A program made the translations under genes and the position numbers. Shown one piece after another: positions 8,508-17,384 of a stretch of DNA of 64,000 nucleotides (positions are counted from its first letter, which is position 1; the number at the start of each line of letters is the position of its first letter). The stretch lies in the NCBI RefSeq assembly GCF_029360775.1, contig NZ_JARKMZ010000020.1, positions 1-64,000 on the forward strand, given 5' to 3'. Origin of the DNA: Daejeonella sp. H1SJ63 (lineage in GTDB: Bacteria; Bacteroidota; Bacteroidia; Sphingobacteriales; Sphingobacteriaceae). The notes under the pieces were generated by a model. That model did no database searches and had not been told where the DNA came from. It was given only the letters and a program-made list of their open reading frames with translations.

Positions 8508-9815
8508 TTATTTGGATTTCATCTCCATATAGTCCAGCGTCAATCCTGACAAGGCCTTAACTCCAAGTTTAAATGAACTTTCATCGATCATAAAATCAGG
8601 TGTATGATGTGAAGGAGCTAATTTGGGATCCATTCCTTTCGGCATTCCTCCGAGGAAGAAAAATAAACCCGGTACCTTTTCCTGAAAGAATGAAAAATCT
8701 TCTGCACCGGTAATTGGCGGTATCAGTTTAACATTCCCGGCACCGGCAACTTTTGCTAAACTTGGAAGCATTTTTTCAGTCAGTGCAGGGTCGTTAAAAG
8801 TTACAGGATAATGATTGCTGTATGGAATTTTTATTTCTACGGTAGCACCACCTGCCTCTGCAGTTTTAGTTGCTATGGTTTTAATTCTGCTGATCAGCAG
8901 CTTTTCATCCTCAACGCTTAGAGCCCTGATTGTACCCAGCATTTCAGCCTGCTCAGGAATAATGTTGGAACGTACACCCGCATGCAGGGATCCAATGGTA
9001 ACCACACCTGCATTTTCAGTAATATTCAGATTACGGCTCACAATAGTCTGTAAATTATTGATGATCTGCGCAGAGATCACGATCGGATCAACCGATGCCC
9101 AAGGAGCAGCTCCATGTGCCTGTCTTCCTTTCACAATAATCTGCATATCATTTACTCCGGCCATCATTCCACCCGGACGGTAAGTAATCTTTCCGGCTTC
9201 GGTCTGAGCCCAGATATGCAGGCCGAAAGCCACATCAACTTTAGGGTTTTCGAGTACTCCTTCCTTAACCATTAATTCAGCACCTCCTTCAACTCCCGGA
9301 GCAGAACCCTCTTCAGCCGGCTGAAATATAAATTTCACACTGCCCTTCAGGTCAGCTTTCATTCCCGCCAGAACCTCTGCAACACCCATGAGTATGGCAA
9401 CATGCGAATCGTGGCCACAGGCATGCATAACACCTACTTCCTGACCATTGTATTGTGTCCTAACCTTTGAAGCAAAAGGAAGAGCATTTCTCTCTGTCAC
9501 AGGCAGGCCATCCATATCTGCCCTCAATGCAACAACTGGTCCGGGTTTGCCTCCTTTTAATAATCCTACTACACCTGTTCTGGCAACACCGGTCTTCACT
9601 TCAATGCCTAAGCTTTCCAAATGTTTAGCAATAATTCCGGCGGTTCTGACTTCATTATTACCCAATTCAGGATGCGCATGAAAATCACGGCGCCATTCTA
9701 TAACCTTTGCTTCAATTTTATCGGCTGCAGTATTCAGTTTTGATTTAACAGCTACAGTTTGTGAGAATGCAGGTACAGAAAACAGAAATAAGCCTGCAAA
9801 AAATAATTTGTTCAT
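8508..9815 (-). CDS. exported M20D amidohydrolase
   Basis: A 435-residue metal-dependent amidohydrolase of the M20D group (hippurate hydrolase / N-acyl-amino-acid deacylase / IAA-amino-acid hydrolase type). A cleavable signal peptide (MNKLFFAGLFLFSVPAFSQ) predicts export. Metal-site motifs are present: MHACGHDSH near residue 136, PAEEG near 168, and a late His in PSHHTPDF near 405. The insert dimerisation domain is about residues 215-330. The family cleaves acyl groups from amino acids or small peptides; the substrate is not readable. It stands alone between convergent ssb and cutC, 54 bp downstream of the latter. Confidence 0.9.
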   Translation of the reverse strand: MNKLFFAGLFLFSVPAFSQTVAVKSKLNTAADKIEAKVIEWRRDFHAHPELGNNEVRTAGIIAKHLESLGIEVKTGVARTGVVGLLKGGKPGPVVALRADMDGLPVTERNALPFASKVRTQYNGQEVGVMHACGHDSHVAILMGVAEVLAGMKADLKGSVKFIFQPAEEGSAPGVEGGAELMVKEGVLENPKVDVAFGLHIWAQTEAGKITYRPGGMMAGVNDMQIIVKGRQAHGAAPWASVDPIVISAQIINNLQTIVSRNLNITENAGVVTIGSLHAGVRSNIIPEQAEMLGTIRALSVEDEKLLISRIKTIATKTAEAGGATVEIKIPYSNHYPVTFNDPALTEKMLPSLAKVAGAGNVKLIPPITGAEDFSFFQEKVPGLFFFLGGMPKGMDPKLAPSHHTPDFMIDESSFKLGVKALSGLTLDYMEMKSK

Positions 9816-9869
9816 AATAAATGATTAGAGACTAAAAGTAATGAAAAGAATAGGAAATTCAAGTGCTCA

Positions 9870-10598
9870 TCAGGCCCCCTGAAGAACCTCTTTAAGTAGC
9901 CTGACATTTTCGGGATCGGTTTCATAGTAAGCACAGGGATCCATACCGTTCGGATAAATGGAATCAGGAATTGCAGCTAAATGCGTCTTTGCTGTTGTAT
10001 GAAATTCATGCGCACCTGTTTCCCTGAGAATTTCATTTAAATTAAAATTGGTAATCCCGGATCCGGGCATAATACTGATCCTTGAACCTGCCTGTTCAAC
10101 AAGCGATTTTAGCTTATCCAATGCATCAATTGCATGTACTTTCCCTCCCGAAGTCAGAATACGGCGGCAGCCCAGCTGAATAATATCTTCCAGGCCAACT
10201 TCCATATCTTTACAGCGGTCAAAAGCCCGATGAAAAGTTATCTGCATTGATCCGGCAAGCGAAATCAACTCTGAACATCTTTCTGTATCAATACTTCCGT
10301 CCCTTTTGAGCATTCCGATAACAACTCCATCACATTTCAGTTTACGACACAAGATTACATCTTCCTTCATCACCTCAAACTCGTCCTGAGAATAGACGAA
10401 ATCACCACCACGTGGTCTGATAATCGGGAAAAAAGGAATATGAAGCAGCTTCTTACATTGAGAAATCATGCCTGCAGAGGGAGTTGTCCCACCTTCAGCA
10501 AGATTATCACAAAGTTCCACCCTATCTGCACCATTGGCTTGTGCAATCAGAGCTGAATTTAATGTTCCTGCACAGATTTCAAGAGTATAATTTGGCAT
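9870..10598 (-). CDS. cutC: copper homeostasis protein CutC
   Basis: A 242-residue TIM-barrel protein of the CutC family, linked to copper tolerance in bacteria, although its molecular role is debated. The family opening is intact (LEICAGTLNSALIAQANGAD, then VELCDNLAEGGTTPS), followed by IIRPRGGDFVYS, the FHRAFD motif and LTSGG. Length is typical. It starts one base after the stop of the glycosylasparaginase gene, so the two are translationally adjacent. No copper transporter lies nearby. Confidence 0.95.
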   Translation of the reverse strand: MPNYTLEICAGTLNSALIAQANGADRVELCDNLAEGGTTPSAGMISQCKKLLHIPFFPIIRPRGGDFVYSQDEFEVMKEDVILCRKLKCDGVVIGMLKRDGSIDTERCSELISLAGSMQITFHRAFDRCKDMEVGLEDIIQLGCRRILTSGGKVHAIDALDKLKSLVEQAGSRISIMPGSGITNFNLNEILRETGAHEFHTTAKTHLAAIPDSIYPNGMDPCAYYETDPENVRLLKEVLQGA

Positions 10599-10599
10599 C

Positions 10600-11616
10600 C
10601 TAATAATAGCTCGGGGATTTTACCAGCTGTTTCTGGTCATTTTGATCGCAAACAGCAAAACTGAATCCTTTCTGAATAGCAAAACCACCATACTGCCCCT
10701 TTTTATTCAGTGCCAGAAAACCAACCTGGATCTGCTTTGCCGTATCAGGTTTTTTTCTGATGATTCGCATCACCGCCTCTTTACAAGCTTCCTCCGGAGA
10801 ATAACCCTGACGCATCAGTTCAACAACCAGAAAGCTTCCTACATTACGGATTACCTCTTCGCCTACACCCGTTGAAGTAGCCCCTCCAACTTCATTATCA
10901 ATGTAAAGTCCGGCTCCAATGATCGGCGAATCGCCAACACGCCCATGCATTTTATAAGCCATACCACTCGTTGTGCAGGCTCCTGAAAGGTTTCCTGCAG
11001 CATCAAGGGCAATCATTCCAATGGTATCGTGATTATATTGATTCCCGGGTAGTTTTGCCGGACTGAAAAGTCTGTTCTCAACATTTATCTCGGGATTATA
11101 TTTTGCAGTTTTAAGCCATTCTTTCCAGGCTTTTTCTGATTCGGGAGTCAGCAGATTTTCTTTTTTAAAACCCTGATCAAGAGCAAACTGCAATGCTCCT
11201 GCACCTACCAGCATGACATGCGGGGTTTTTTCCATTACCCTTCTGGCAACAGAAATGGGATGCAGAATATGCTCTAAAGCTGCAACGCTTCCACAATTGC
11301 CGAAATCATCCATGATGCAGGCATCAACAGTTACACGCCCATCACGGTCAGGCAATCCGCCATAACCTACTGATTGATTATTTGGATCAGCTTCAGGAAC
11401 ATGAACTCCTTTTTCTACCGCATCCAATGCCCTGCCCTTATCTTTTAATACCTGCCATGCTGCTGCATTTGCGGCAATTCCAAAATCCCAGGTTGAAATT
11501 ACAATTGGAGAATTTTTAATTGGGGTACCCGGAAATTCGGCCATAACTTTGCTTCCGCTGAGTACTGAAGCGCCGGCAAGTGAGGTGGCGGCTATGAATT
11601 TACGTCGATTGATCAT
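10600..11616 (-). CDS. glycosylasparaginase, Tat-type signal
   Basis: An N4-(beta-N-acetylglucosaminyl)-L-asparaginase-family enzyme of the Ntn-hydrolase class. It would cleave the GlcNAc-Asn bond left after degradation of N-glycoproteins. The 338-residue precursor starts with a Tat-like signal (NRRKFIAATSLAGA). Autocatalytic cleavage should occur before Thr198 in HDTIGM, giving alpha and beta chains. The beta-chain segments CTTSGMAYKMHGRVGDSP and the later GGATSTGVGEE carry substrate-binding residues. cutC follows after one base. Export plus substrate type suggest scavenging of host or environmental glycopeptides. Confidence 0.92.
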   Translation of the reverse strand: MINRRKFIAATSLAGASVLSGSKVMAEFPGTPIKNSPIVISTWDFGIAANAAAWQVLKDKGRALDAVEKGVHVPEADPNNQSVGYGGLPDRDGRVTVDACIMDDFGNCGSVAALEHILHPISVARRVMEKTPHVMLVGAGALQFALDQGFKKENLLTPESEKAWKEWLKTAKYNPEINVENRLFSPAKLPGNQYNHDTIGMIALDAAGNLSGACTTSGMAYKMHGRVGDSPIIGAGLYIDNEVGGATSTGVGEEVIRNVGSFLVVELMRQGYSPEEACKEAVMRIIRKKPDTAKQIQVGFLALNKKGQYGGFAIQKGFSFAVCDQNDQKQLVKSPSYY

Positions 11617-11657
11617 AATTAAAGGTAGTATTTAAGACAGACAAGCTAAAACAAAAA

Positions 11658-11685
11658 ATCCCCTTAATCGTGAAATTAAGAGGAT
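11658..11685 (-). terminator. terminator of aspS
   Basis: An 11-bp stem with one G-U pair (11658-11668 with 11675-11685) lies 20 bp after the aspS stop. On the minus strand it runs into TTTTTTGTTTT. Confidence 0.8.
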
Positions 11686-11704
11686 CTTTTAAGGACTATT
11701 AACC

Positions 11705-13450
11705 TTAGATTGTGGTATTGATCCTCAACTCTTTTAACTGCTCATCAGCAATTGTTGAAGGTGAATCGATCATTACATCTCTTCCTGAATTATTCTTAGG
11801 GAAAGCAATCACATCGCGAATTGAATCCAGCCCGGCGAAAATTGAAACCAACCTGTCGAATCCAAAGGCGATACCACCATGGGGAGGAGCACCATATTCA
11901 AACGCATCCAGCAAGAATCCGAATTGTTTCTGTGCTTCTTCAACACTAAATCCAAGGTGTTTGAACATCAGCGACTGTAATTCTCTGTCGTGGATACGAA
12001 TAGAGCCCCCGCCAATTTCTGTACCATTGACAACCATATCATAGGCATTTGCCCTTACCTGTCCCGGATTGGTATCAAGCATGGCAATATCTTCGGGTTT
12101 AGGTGAAGTAAACGGGTGGTGCATTGCATGGTACCTGCCACTTTCTTCGTCCCACTCCAGGAGAGGAAAATCGAGTACCCAAAGTGGAGCAAATGTATCT
12201 TTATTGCGTAAGCCAAGACGGTTACCCATTTCCAGACGAAGTTCATTTAACTGCTTGCGTACTTTGTCTGTTTGACCTGCCATTATCAGAATCAAATCGC
12301 CAGGCTCAGAATTAAATGCTGCAGACCATTTCTTCAGTTCATCTTCACTGTAGAATTTATCTACAGAAGATTTTAAGCTGCCATCAGCACCATGACGCAA
12401 ATAGATCAGTCCGGTAGCACCAATCTGCGGACGTTTTATAAAATCGGTCAATTCATCAATCTGCTTTCTGGTGTATTCTGCACAACCTTTTGCATTTATA
12501 CCAACAACCAGCTCTGCATTATCAAAAACAGGAAAATCTTTCCCCTTTACAATATCATTAAGCTCAACGAACTTCATGTCGAAACGGGTGTCCGGTTTAT
12601 CAGAACCATATAAACGCATTGCATCAGCATACTGCATTCTTGGAACTTCAGCCAGATCAATACCTTTTATGTTTTTGAATAAAGTACGGATCAAGCCTTC
12701 AAAAACATTTAAAATATCTTCCTGCTCAATAAAAGCCATTTCACAGTCAATCTGAGTAAACTCCGGCTGTCTGTCGGCACGAAGATCCTCATCACGGAAA
12801 CATTTTACGATCTGGAAGTATCTGTCGAAACCTGAAACCATAAGCAATTGCTTAAAGGTTTGAGGTGACTGTGGTAAAGCATAAAATTCGCCCGGATTCA
12901 TACGACTTGGAACAACGAAATCGCGTGCACCTTCAGGAGTTGACTTAATCAGAACAGGGGTTTCGACCTCAATAAAATCTAATCCGTCAAGATAACGCCT
13001 CACTTCCTGCGCCATTTTATGGCGAAGAACCAGATTACTTCTAACCGGATTACGACGAAGATCAAGATAGCGATACTTCATACGCAGATCATCACCACCA
13101 TCGGTTTCGTCTTCAATCAGGAAAGGAGGCAATTTTGCGGCATTGAGCAGTTCAAGTTTCGAAACCTTGATCTCAATCTCTCCGGTAGGCATTTTCTGAT
13201 TTTTATTGGAACGCTCAATAACCCTTCCGCTAACTTTTATCACAAACTCTCTTCCCAGTTCACGTGCCTGTGCTCTCATTTCAGCATTATCATCAGAATT
13301 GAATGTTAACTGTGTGATACCGTAACGGTCGCGCATGTCAATAAAAGTCATTCCTCCCAGATCGCGCGATTTCTGCACCCATCCGGTTAGAGTTACTTCC
13401 TTATTCAAATCAGCTATGGTTAATTCGCCGCAAGTATGTGTTCTTAGCAT
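11705..13450 (-). CDS. aspS: aspartyl-tRNA synthetase
   Basis: A class II aminoacyl-tRNA synthetase that charges tRNA-Asp. The 581 residues hold an N-terminal OB anticodon-binding domain (1-105), motif 2 ([18 protein letters not shown], about 215-235), a bacterial GAD insertion (about 285-415) and motif 3 ([15 protein letters not shown], about 530-545). Full length and intact. The ATG at 13448-13450 gives the usual [10 protein letters not shown] opening. Monocistronic, with its own -7 box and terminator. Confidence 0.98.
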   Translation of the reverse strand: MLRTHTCGELTIADLNKEVTLTGWVQKSRDLGGMTFIDMRDRYGITQLTFNSDDNAEMRAQARELGREFVIKVSGRVIERSNKNQKMPTGEIEIKVSKLELLNAAKLPPFLIEDETDGGDDLRMKYRYLDLRRNPVRSNLVLRHKMAQEVRRYLDGLDFIEVETPVLIKSTPEGARDFVVPSRMNPGEFYALPQSPQTFKQLLMVSGFDRYFQIVKCFRDEDLRADRQPEFTQIDCEMAFIEQEDILNVFEGLIRTLFKNIKGIDLAEVPRMQYADAMRLYGSDKPDTRFDMKFVELNDIVKGKDFPVFDNAELVVGINAKGCAEYTRKQIDELTDFIKRPQIGATGLIYLRHGADGSLKSSVDKFYSEDELKKWSAAFNSEPGDLILIMAGQTDKVRKQLNELRLEMGNRLGLRNKDTFAPLWVLDFPLLEWDEESGRYHAMHHPFTSPKPEDIAMLDTNPGQVRANAYDMVVNGTEIGGGSIRIHDRELQSLMFKHLGFSVEEAQKQFGFLLDAFEYGAPPHGGIAFGFDRLVSIFAGLDSIRDVIAFPKNNSGRDVMIDSPSTIADEQLKELRINTTI

Positions 13451-13467
13451 AATTTTGTTCTAATCCG

Positions 13468-13475
13468 CAAAAGTA
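13468..13475 (-). promoter_or_regulatory. -7 box TACTTTTG for aspS
   Basis: A minus-strand TACTTTTG lies 17 bp upstream of the aspS start, implying a leader of roughly 10 nt. Confidence 0.55.
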
Positions 13476-14030
13476 CAGTTTTTAGAAAAACGATAAGTAA
13501 TTTATTGAATTTTTGTAAAATCAATTAAAATTATCGTTGCAGGTATGGATTTCAGGATGTTTTTTCTAAAATATTTGAGAAAAACATAAAATCTTAACCA
13601 GATCATCGCAGGTACGAGATTATTGCAGGTATCGAAACCTCCATCTTAGCACACTCATAAATTTCATTGAATCGCATCTGAAAACTTCTTGCCTTTTCAA
13701 TATCCCGTTCAAATTAAATATCATATCCCGGAGGGATCAAGCTTGTAAGACCTGTATACTCTATGAGCTTTTTGGACGTCTATTGGTCGTCTGTTAGTCG
13801 TATATTGGTCGTAGTTATGACAATTACAGACGACTAAAATACGTGCCAGATACGAATTACATATATAGAACAAAGAATAACAAGTAAAGTCTTACATGAC
13901 TTAGAGATAATCATTTATTGAGCTGAACAGATAGATTTATTAGTAACCTGCGGAACAAATTATGTTTATTCATTCATCATGAGACTTTAGCCAGAGAATA
14001 TTGTTTAATTCAAATTGTTTAATTTTTCTA
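13476..14030. other. 555-bp non-coding stretch with repeats
   Basis: No convincing ORF is visible on either strand. The stretch holds three scattered copies of GCAGGTA in similar contexts (13539, 13608, 13625), the 11-bp tandem array listed separately, and otherwise AT-rich sequence leading to the thiamine promoter. Confidence 0.6.
13772..13834. repeat. four 11-bp direct repeats plus inverted copy
   Basis: Four head-to-tail 11-mers lie at 13772-13815: TTGGACGTCTA, TTGGTCGTCTG, TTAGTCGTATA and TTGGTCGTAGT. After 10 bp, ACAGACGAC (13826-13834) is the exact inverse of GTCGTCTGT at 13786-13794. A period of 11 places each unit on the same face of the helix, which suggests cooperative protein binding. 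The inverted copy could also form a hairpin if transcribed. Confidence 0.75.
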
Positions 14031-14038
14031 TATCTTTG
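14031..14038 (+). promoter_or_regulatory. -7 box TATCTTTG for the thiamine cluster
   Basis: TATCTTTG matches TAnnTTTG and lies just upstream of the riboswitch, so transcription would begin about where the aptamer begins. TTG triplets upstream at 14001 and 14015 are not at the ideal -33 spacing. Confidence 0.6.
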
Positions 14039-14044
14039 TTGCAT

Positions 14045-14219
14045 CAACAGGGGTGCCTTGTTTGCGATATCAAACACAAAAACAGGCTGAGAATATACCC
14101 ATCGATGGAGTTGTAAGTTATAAGTTTTTAGGTTATAAGTTTCGCGAATACTTAATAATCAATGCTCAAAACCCAAACTTCTGAGAGCACCTGATCCGGA
14201 TAATGCCGGCGTAGGGAGG
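14045..14219 (+). promoter_or_regulatory. TPP riboswitch (THI element) with insertion
   Basis: The conserved aptamer parts appear in order: GGGGTGCC (14050-14057), a P3 hairpin with TGTTTG/CAAACA, GGCTGAGA then TACCC (14085-14100), GAGCACCTGATCCGGATAAT (14185-14204) and GCCGGCGTAGGGA (14205-14217). P2 can form as GGTGC/GCACC. The unusual part is about 84 nt between TACCC and GAGCACC, where model aptamers such as E. coli thiM have only a few nucleotides. The ligand is thiamine pyrophosphate, and the element should repress the downstream TonB receptor and thiE-like gene when TPP is abundant. Confidence 0.93.
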
Positions 14220-14233
14220 CACAAGTTAATTGG

Positions 14234-14256
14234 CTGCATATTACCCCATTATGCAG
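14234..14256 (+). terminator. putative riboswitch expression-platform hairpin
   Basis: A CTGCATA/TATGCAG stem with a 9-nt loop follows the aptamer and is followed by GGTCTTT, ending 26 nt before the TTG start. It could act as an attenuator or affect translation. The U-run is short. Confidence 0.45.
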
Positions 14257-14282
14257 GGTCTTTAACGAATTAAACATTTAAA

Positions 14283-16649
14283 TTGAAAAAGCTATTATTC
14301 ATTGCTGCGGTGATACTGATGCCTTTTATGGTATCGGCTCAGTTTTCCATTACTGGAAAAATCTCGGACAAAAGTACAGGATCAGCATTGGCAGGAGCCT
14401 CTGTTAACCTGGAAAATTCATTTTCTTCTACCCGGACTGATGCTTCGGGGAATTATTCTATAAAAAATTTGAAAGCAGGTAATTATCTGATCAGGGTAAC
14501 TTATCTGGGTTATCTTTCTGTTCAGCACCATATCAACCTGAACGGAAACATCACTCTTGATCTGGAGCTTATTACAAACAGCTTACCGGCCGATGAAGTT
14601 TTAGTCAGGTCCACCCGCGCATCTGAAAATTCAGCAAGCACATACAGCAATATCAGTAAAGAGGATCTGGAAAAGAATAATCTTGGGCAGGATCTGCCTT
14701 TTCTTCTGAATCAAAGTCCATCAGTTGTTGTAAGCTCAGATGCAGGAAATGGTGTAGGTTATACGGGTATCCGCATCCGCGGAAGTGATCCAACCCGACT
14801 AAATGTTACAATTAACGGCATTCCCTACAATGATCCCGAAAGTCAGGGAACCTATTGGGTAAATCTGCCTGATTTTGCATCATCGGTTGATAATATTCAG
14901 ATACAGAGGGGAGTAGGTTCCTCTACTAACGGTGCAGGAGCATTCGGGGGAAGTTTAAACATCCAAACCACTACCCGGAACGACTCGGCCTATGCAGAAC
15001 TTAATAATACCATCGGTTCATACCAGACCGCTAAGAATACTATTAACATAGGAACCGGATTGATTGCGAATAAATTCAGCTTAGACGGCCGTTTGTCAAG
15101 AATACAATCTGATGGATACATGGACCGTGCATCCTCAATGCTAAAATCTTATTTCATGAGTGCGGCATGGTACGGCAAGAAAGATTTACTCCGTGCCAAT
15201 GTATTTTCAGGTTCAGAAAAAACTTACCAGGCATGGAATGGCGTACCTGAAAATCTGCTGAAAACAAACCGCACATTTAACGGTTTTACCTACGACGACC
15301 AGACAGATAATTATATTCAGGATCACTATCAGCTCTTGTATTCGCACACTTTCTCTTCTGCTTTTTCTGCAAACGCTGCTCTGCATTATACTCATGGTAG
15401 AGGGTATTATGAGGAATTTAAAGAAGACCAGAATCTTTCTAATTACGGAATAGCGCCATATACTTCAGGTGGGATAAGTATCAGCAGAAGCGATCTGGTG
15501 AGACGGCGCTGGCTGGATAACGATTTTTATGGTATGACTTATTCCCTTAACTACACTCCTTCAAAGGCATTTAACTTCACATTAGGTGGAGCATACAATG
15601 AATACGATGGCGATCATTTCGGAGAAGTAATCAGAGGCCAGTTTATTCCTATCGGCAACAGTTTACCGCGTTACTATAATGGAAATGGTTTTAAAACAGA
15701 TTTTAATACTTATGCTAAAGCTGAGTATGGAATTGGTAAATTAAATCTTTTCGCTGACCTGCAATTGAGAAGTATTGACTATAAAATAAGCGGAACCGAT
15801 AAAAACAGAATGGATCTGAATCAGTCAGACAAGCTGAATTTTTTCAATCCGAAAATTGGATTCAGTTATGATCTTGAACAGGGTAGCAGTCTGTATGCTT
15901 CGGCCGCAGTTGCAAACAAAGAACCAAACCGCGACGATTATATCAATTCAAATCCTGCAAACCGCCCTTCATCAGAAAACCTGACGGATATTGAAGCCGG
16001 CTACCGTCTCAGAAGAGGCAGATTTACTGCGGGTTTGAATGGCTATGCCATGTTTTACAAAGATCAGCTGGTTCTAACCGGAAAAGTGAATGATGTGGGT
16101 GAATATATCCGTCAGAATGTAGACAAGAGTAATCGACTCGGACTTGAGATTGATAGTAAATTACAGATTAACAATCAGTTATCATGGGCATTTACCGCAG
16201 CAATCAGTAAAAATAAAATCAAAAATTTCACAGAATATGTGGATGATTATGACAATGGTGGCCAGATCGTCAATAATTACACAAATACGGATCTTGCATT
16301 CTCACCAAAGTTTGTCGGATCATCAGAACTCAGCTTTCTGCCATTCAAAAAAACTGAGATTGCCCTCATCAGCAAATACGTGAGCGATCAGTATCTGGAT
16401 AATACTTCCAATTCGGAACGTATGCTCGATGCATTCTTTGTAAATGATCTGCGTCTCAGGTACAATACATCGATTAAAGGAGTAAAGAATATTGGTGTGA
16501 CCCTTCTGTTTAATAATATTTTCTCAGAGCTGTATGAAGCCAACGGGTATACATTCAGTTATCTATATGGTGGTACATTTACAACCGAAAACTATTATTA
16601 CCCGCAGGCACCACGTAATTTTTTACTTTCACTTAGTTTGAAATTTTAA
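14283..16649 (+). CDS. TonB-dependent receptor, probable thiamine uptake
   Basis: A 788-residue outer-membrane receptor. A signal peptide (residues 1-19) is followed by a CarboxypepD_reg-like domain (about 20-100), a plug domain (about 115-225, with GYTGIRIRGSDPTRLNVTIN) and a 22-strand-type barrel ending in the C-terminal aromatic LSLKF. The TPP riboswitch upstream points to thiamine or a precursor as the ligand; thiamine-regulated TonB receptors (omr1) have been predicted in Bacteroidota. The start is TTG: an in-frame TAA lies three codons upstream and the signal peptide begins at this codon. The gene leads a cluster with thiE-like and pyrophosphokinase-like genes, separated from them by a nested palindrome. 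Confidence 0.88.
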   Translation: MKKLLFIAAVILMPFMVSAQFSITGKISDKSTGSALAGASVNLENSFSSTRTDASGNYSIKNLKAGNYLIRVTYLGYLSVQHHINLNGNITLDLELITNSLPADEVLVRSTRASENSASTYSNISKEDLEKNNLGQDLPFLLNQSPSVVVSSDAGNGVGYTGIRIRGSDPTRLNVTINGIPYNDPESQGTYWVNLPDFASSVDNIQIQRGVGSSTNGAGAFGGSLNIQTTTRNDSAYAELNNTIGSYQTAKNTINIGTGLIANKFSLDGRLSRIQSDGYMDRASSMLKSYFMSAAWYGKKDLLRANVFSGSEKTYQAWNGVPENLLKTNRTFNGFTYDDQTDNYIQDHYQLLYSHTFSSAFSANAALHYTHGRGYYEEFKEDQNLSNYGIAPYTSGGISISRSDLVRRRWLDNDFYGMTYSLNYTPSKAFNFTLGGAYNEYDGDHFGEVIRGQFIPIGNSLPRYYNGNGFKTDFNTYAKAEYGIGKLNLFADLQLRSIDYKISGTDKNRMDLNQSDKLNFFNPKIGFSYDLEQGSSLYASAAVANKEPNRDDYINSNPANRPSSENLTDIEAGYRLRRGRFTAGLNGYAMFYKDQLVLTGKVNDVGEYIRQNVDKSNRLGLEIDSKLQINNQLSWAFTAAISKNKIKNFTEYVDDYDNGGQIVNNYTNTDLAFSPKFVGSSELSFLPFKKTEIALISKYVSDQYLDNTSNSERMLDAFFVNDLRLRYNTSIKGVKNIGVTLLFNNIFSELYEANGYTFSYLYGGTFTTENYYYPQAPRNFLLSLSLKF

Positions 16650-16652
16650 TCA

Positions 16653-16702
16653 TAAGGCTGACAGTCCCGGACTTGATCCGGGATTGAACCCTGTCAGCCT
16701 TA
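16653..16702. repeat. nested palindrome, REP-like
   Basis: An outer perfect 12-bp stem (16653-16664 with 16691-16702, TAAGGCTGACAG) encloses an inner perfect 7-bp hairpin (TCCCGGA at 16665-16671 with TCCGGGA at 16677-16683). It is GC-richer than its surroundings and has no following T-run. It lies between the receptor stop and the thiE-like start. It resembles bacterial repetitive extragenic palindromes, but only one copy is seen in this window. Confidence 0.8.
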
Positions 16703-16712
16703 AATAAACGAT

Positions 16713-17348
16713 ATGAAAAAGTATATCTCCAGATTTCATTACCTGACTCAGGATCTGCCTCATCGCAGTCATATTGAACAAACAGAAATTGCCTGTAAAG
16801 CAGGGGCAAACTGGGTACAATACCGTTGTTTTTCAAAACCGGATGAGGAAATGATTCAGGAGCTGCATCAGGTGGCTTCAATCTGTGATGACTGGGGTGC
16901 GACGCTTATTCTGACCGATCATTATCATTTGCTGGATAAAGTTGATGCTCAGGGTGTTCATATTGAAGACATGCAAGCTGATTTTGTGCAGATCCGGAAG
17001 ATCATCAGCGATGAAAAAACACTTGGTGCTTCTGCAAATACCATAGCAAACATAGAAAGGATCTCAAAATCAGGTGTGGTAGATTATGCCGGATGTGGTC
17101 CATTTGCCCATACCGATACCAAACCCAACGATCTCCCGTTACTGGAAACCGAAGGATACAGGGAGATCAGTACTAAAATGAAAGCTCTAAACATTGGCCT
17201 GCCGATTCTTGCAATTGGAGGAGTAAAATCAGAGGATACAGAAGCATTAATGCAAAGCGGAATTTATGGAATCGCTGTTTCATCAGCCATAAATCTGGCA
17301 GAAAACCCTGCTGAAGCCATTAAAGATTTTTATAAAAAGATCTATTAA
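16713..17348 (+). CDS. thiE: thiamine phosphate synthase-like protein
   Basis: A 211-residue TIM-barrel protein of the ThiE/TenI family. ThiE joins HMP-pyrophosphate and THZ-phosphate to thiamine phosphate. Matching features are GVHIEDMQAD (80-90), GASANTIANIERISK, DYAGCGPFAHTDTKPND with the conserved Lys137, and the phosphate-binding end GIAVSSAI. Two positions differ from the family active site as I remember it: the QxRxK motif reads QYRCF (36-40), losing the Lys, and the usual Asn-Asp pair reads Thr68-Asp69. It may therefore be a divergent paralogue. The location behind the TPP riboswitch and TonB receptor supports a thiamine role. ATG chosen at 16713, 11 bp after the palindrome. Confidence 0.8.
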   Translation: MKKYISRFHYLTQDLPHRSHIEQTEIACKAGANWVQYRCFSKPDEEMIQELHQVASICDDWGATLILTDHYHLLDKVDAQGVHIEDMQADFVQIRKIISDEKTLGASANTIANIERISKSGVVDYAGCGPFAHTDTKPNDLPLLETEGYREISTKMKALNIGLPILAIGGVKSEDTEALMQSGIYGIAVSSAINLAENPAEAIKDFYKKIY

Positions 17349-17384
17349 GGCTCTACTATTAAAAGCCTTTCCTATTTTTGAGGT

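Noticed and set aside
13451-14282. Possible CRISPR-like array in the aspS-thiamine gap
   Set aside because: Repeats are only 11 bp, adjacent without spacers, and no cas genes are present.
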